From Epiperipatus broadwayi (taxonomy: Eukaryota; Onychophora; Udeonychophora; Euonychophora; Peripatidae): a stretch of 64,000 nucleotides of DNA. Shown here piece by piece: positions 62,760 to 64,000 of this stretch (the first letter of the stretch is position 1; every line of letters begins with the position of its first letter). A program made the translations under genes and the position numbers. The notes under the pieces were generated by a model. That model worked only from the letters and a program-made list of their open reading frames with translations. It searched no databases and was not told the DNA's origin. The stretch covers positions 3,577,420 through 3,641,419 of the forward strand of contig JAQFVV010012510.1 in NCBI GenBank assembly GCA_028023455.1, in the 5' to 3' direction.

Positions 62760-64000
62760 GCAATTCTGTTTAACTGCCCTCATTTTGATGCTGTTATCAA
62801 AGATTAATATTTCTAAGCAAACAGATAACAATTTATTTGTTTCTCTTACTCTAATAAATTATTTGATTGAGAGAAAGTTTTCAACTCTGGAATATATAAT
62901 TATTTTTTTTCTAATTGCATGGGCAACACTTTTTATAATCATTGTAGTAGAGAAGAGGCAGCCTTTTCTATCTGATTAAATACAAAGATATGCAGGTAAC
63001 AATAAGATTTCAAGGAAAGTGGTTGGTAGAAAATATAGATTGCTGTAGTAGAAACTTATACTGTAAGTGAAGTATTCAAATGTAATGGCCCAAAGAATTT
63101 GTAAAAATTATTACGTATATCCTAGATCAATTAAATGATCTAATAATAATTTCTATAATAAAGACTATACCTAAAATAAATTGTAAAGAAGTTATTTGCT
63201 GCAGCAAAAGCCCGAAGAATGATTTGATATATTAATTTTTTTTATTTTTTATACTGTAATATTTTTATTATATTTGATTTTTCTGGATTTTTGTAGCTTT
63301 ATAATTTTTATTTTGTGTTTTTAAAAATATACATTTATTTTTGTTTAATACACAGTTTACGTCCATTGCTTTCGTCAGTTGATAATTTTGAATAACGTAA
63401 AACCGCCACCTTTTTAAATAGAGCTCATTGAAACCCAAATATCTCCCCAACACCTCACTGAGAAACAGTGATAGAAATATCAATACTCAACAGTCTTGCT
63501 AATAGCAGGTGATTTTCAGAAGTTTTTCATTCTTATTTTATGTACTGGCTTAGGATAACTAAATAGCTATTTACTGATTAATGTAAATAGTTAGCTACGG
63601 ATTAATACCTAAAAAAAAATCTTAAGCCTCTTTGGTCCAGATTCAAACACCAGGTGCAGTGGATGTGAAACATGCGCCATAAAATCCTTCTAATTAAGCG
63701 TTAATAGACTTTTCAATAATTTTAAAAGATCAGATTTTTTAAAAACCTTGTCTTTAAGCGCCAAAACCGATTGGGATGGCCTTGTTTAACAGCATGCTAG
63801 TCTGTTTCTCTCGTTTTTAAAGCTAGAATGGCTGCCAACGACGCAATCAAACATATTAAAGAAGTAATATAAAGCAAAATAAAATTATAAAAAAGTCAAT
63901 GCTTCATACCAATTTGTTCTCAGGATCTATTAATTACATACACATAATAATATCGTATTAAAGTATACGCACATTACGCAAAAGTTAGGCAGCTCAAACC
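62760..64000. other. Unassigned 3' flank
   Basis: No gene recognised. A CTGACGA half-core on - at 63372-63378 followed by GTAAAC may be one more decayed ribozyme, but pairing could not be shown. 63600-63860 is slightly richer in G+C, without a recognisable product. Confidence 0.3.

Noticed and set aside
63355-63378. CTGACGA and GTAAAC on the - strand as a hammerhead
   Set aside because: No convincing stem II could be drawn between them.

Overview
This window is A+T-rich animal DNA (roughly three quarters A+T by eye). It holds the 3' end of one cellular gene spread through a dense field of mobile elements. I recognise five short exons on the + strand, with consensus splice sites and compatible phases. 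Joined, they encode the C-terminal third of aminoacylase-1 (ACY1, peptidase family M20): 3976-4013, 15633-15701, 28588-28667, 44507-44567 and 47454-47609 (stop 47607-47609). Introns of 11.6, 12.9, 15.8 and 2.9 kb separate them. Earlier exons lie upstream of the window. Large introns, RTE and Penelope-type retroelements and the exon structure point to an invertebrate metazoan; I cannot name the species.

Layout. 1-2775: decayed RTE LINE carrying nested insertions. 3976: ACY1 exon. 4385-4852: Penelope-like GIY-YIG fragment with its terminal hairpin. 5136-5382: family A insertion. 5540-8295: second RTE LINE (-). 8424-8960: palindrome with a tRNA-like core. 9070-9600: family B palindrome. 10890-12070: G+C-richer island of unknown nature. 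15633: exon. 18.0-20.1 kb: dispersed and tandem repeats plus a family A insertion. 20360-26010: RTE LINE (-) split by another RTE (+), by family A and by a Penelope end. 27.5-28.2 kb: family B. 28588: exon. 30.3-31.0 kb and 39.9-40.6 kb: foldback family S. 33.0-33.7 and 38.5-39.2 kb: family A inverted dimers. 41.6-42.5 kb: Ty3/gypsy integrase remnant. 44507 and 47454: last ACY1 exons with poly(A) signals. 48.1-48.5 kb: alternating array of hammerhead-like units. 51.5-57 kb: a second non-LTR element (-) into which a nearly intact RTE (52522-55769, 11-bp target duplication) has jumped. 58.9-59.4 and 62.0-62.7 kb: more ribozyme-type foldbacks.

The most notable content is a set of at least four sequence-unrelated short families (A, B, C, S; probably also D, E, F) that share one architecture: a short unit (about 346 nt in S, 450 nt in A), usually inserted as a head-to-head or inverted pair, flanked by 8-15 bp target-site duplications. 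A and B carry recognisable type I hammerhead ribozymes with base-pair covariation between copies. The halves of the S element at 39867-40566, and of A at 38462-39152, are circular permutations of one unit, so the template was circular or tandemly repeated. Hammerhead-bearing Penelope-like elements and small retrozymes are established in animals. The inverted-dimer form and the number of coexisting lineages here are the points worth pursuing. Because most copies lie in ACY1 introns, the pre-mRNA should contain long double-stranded stretches.
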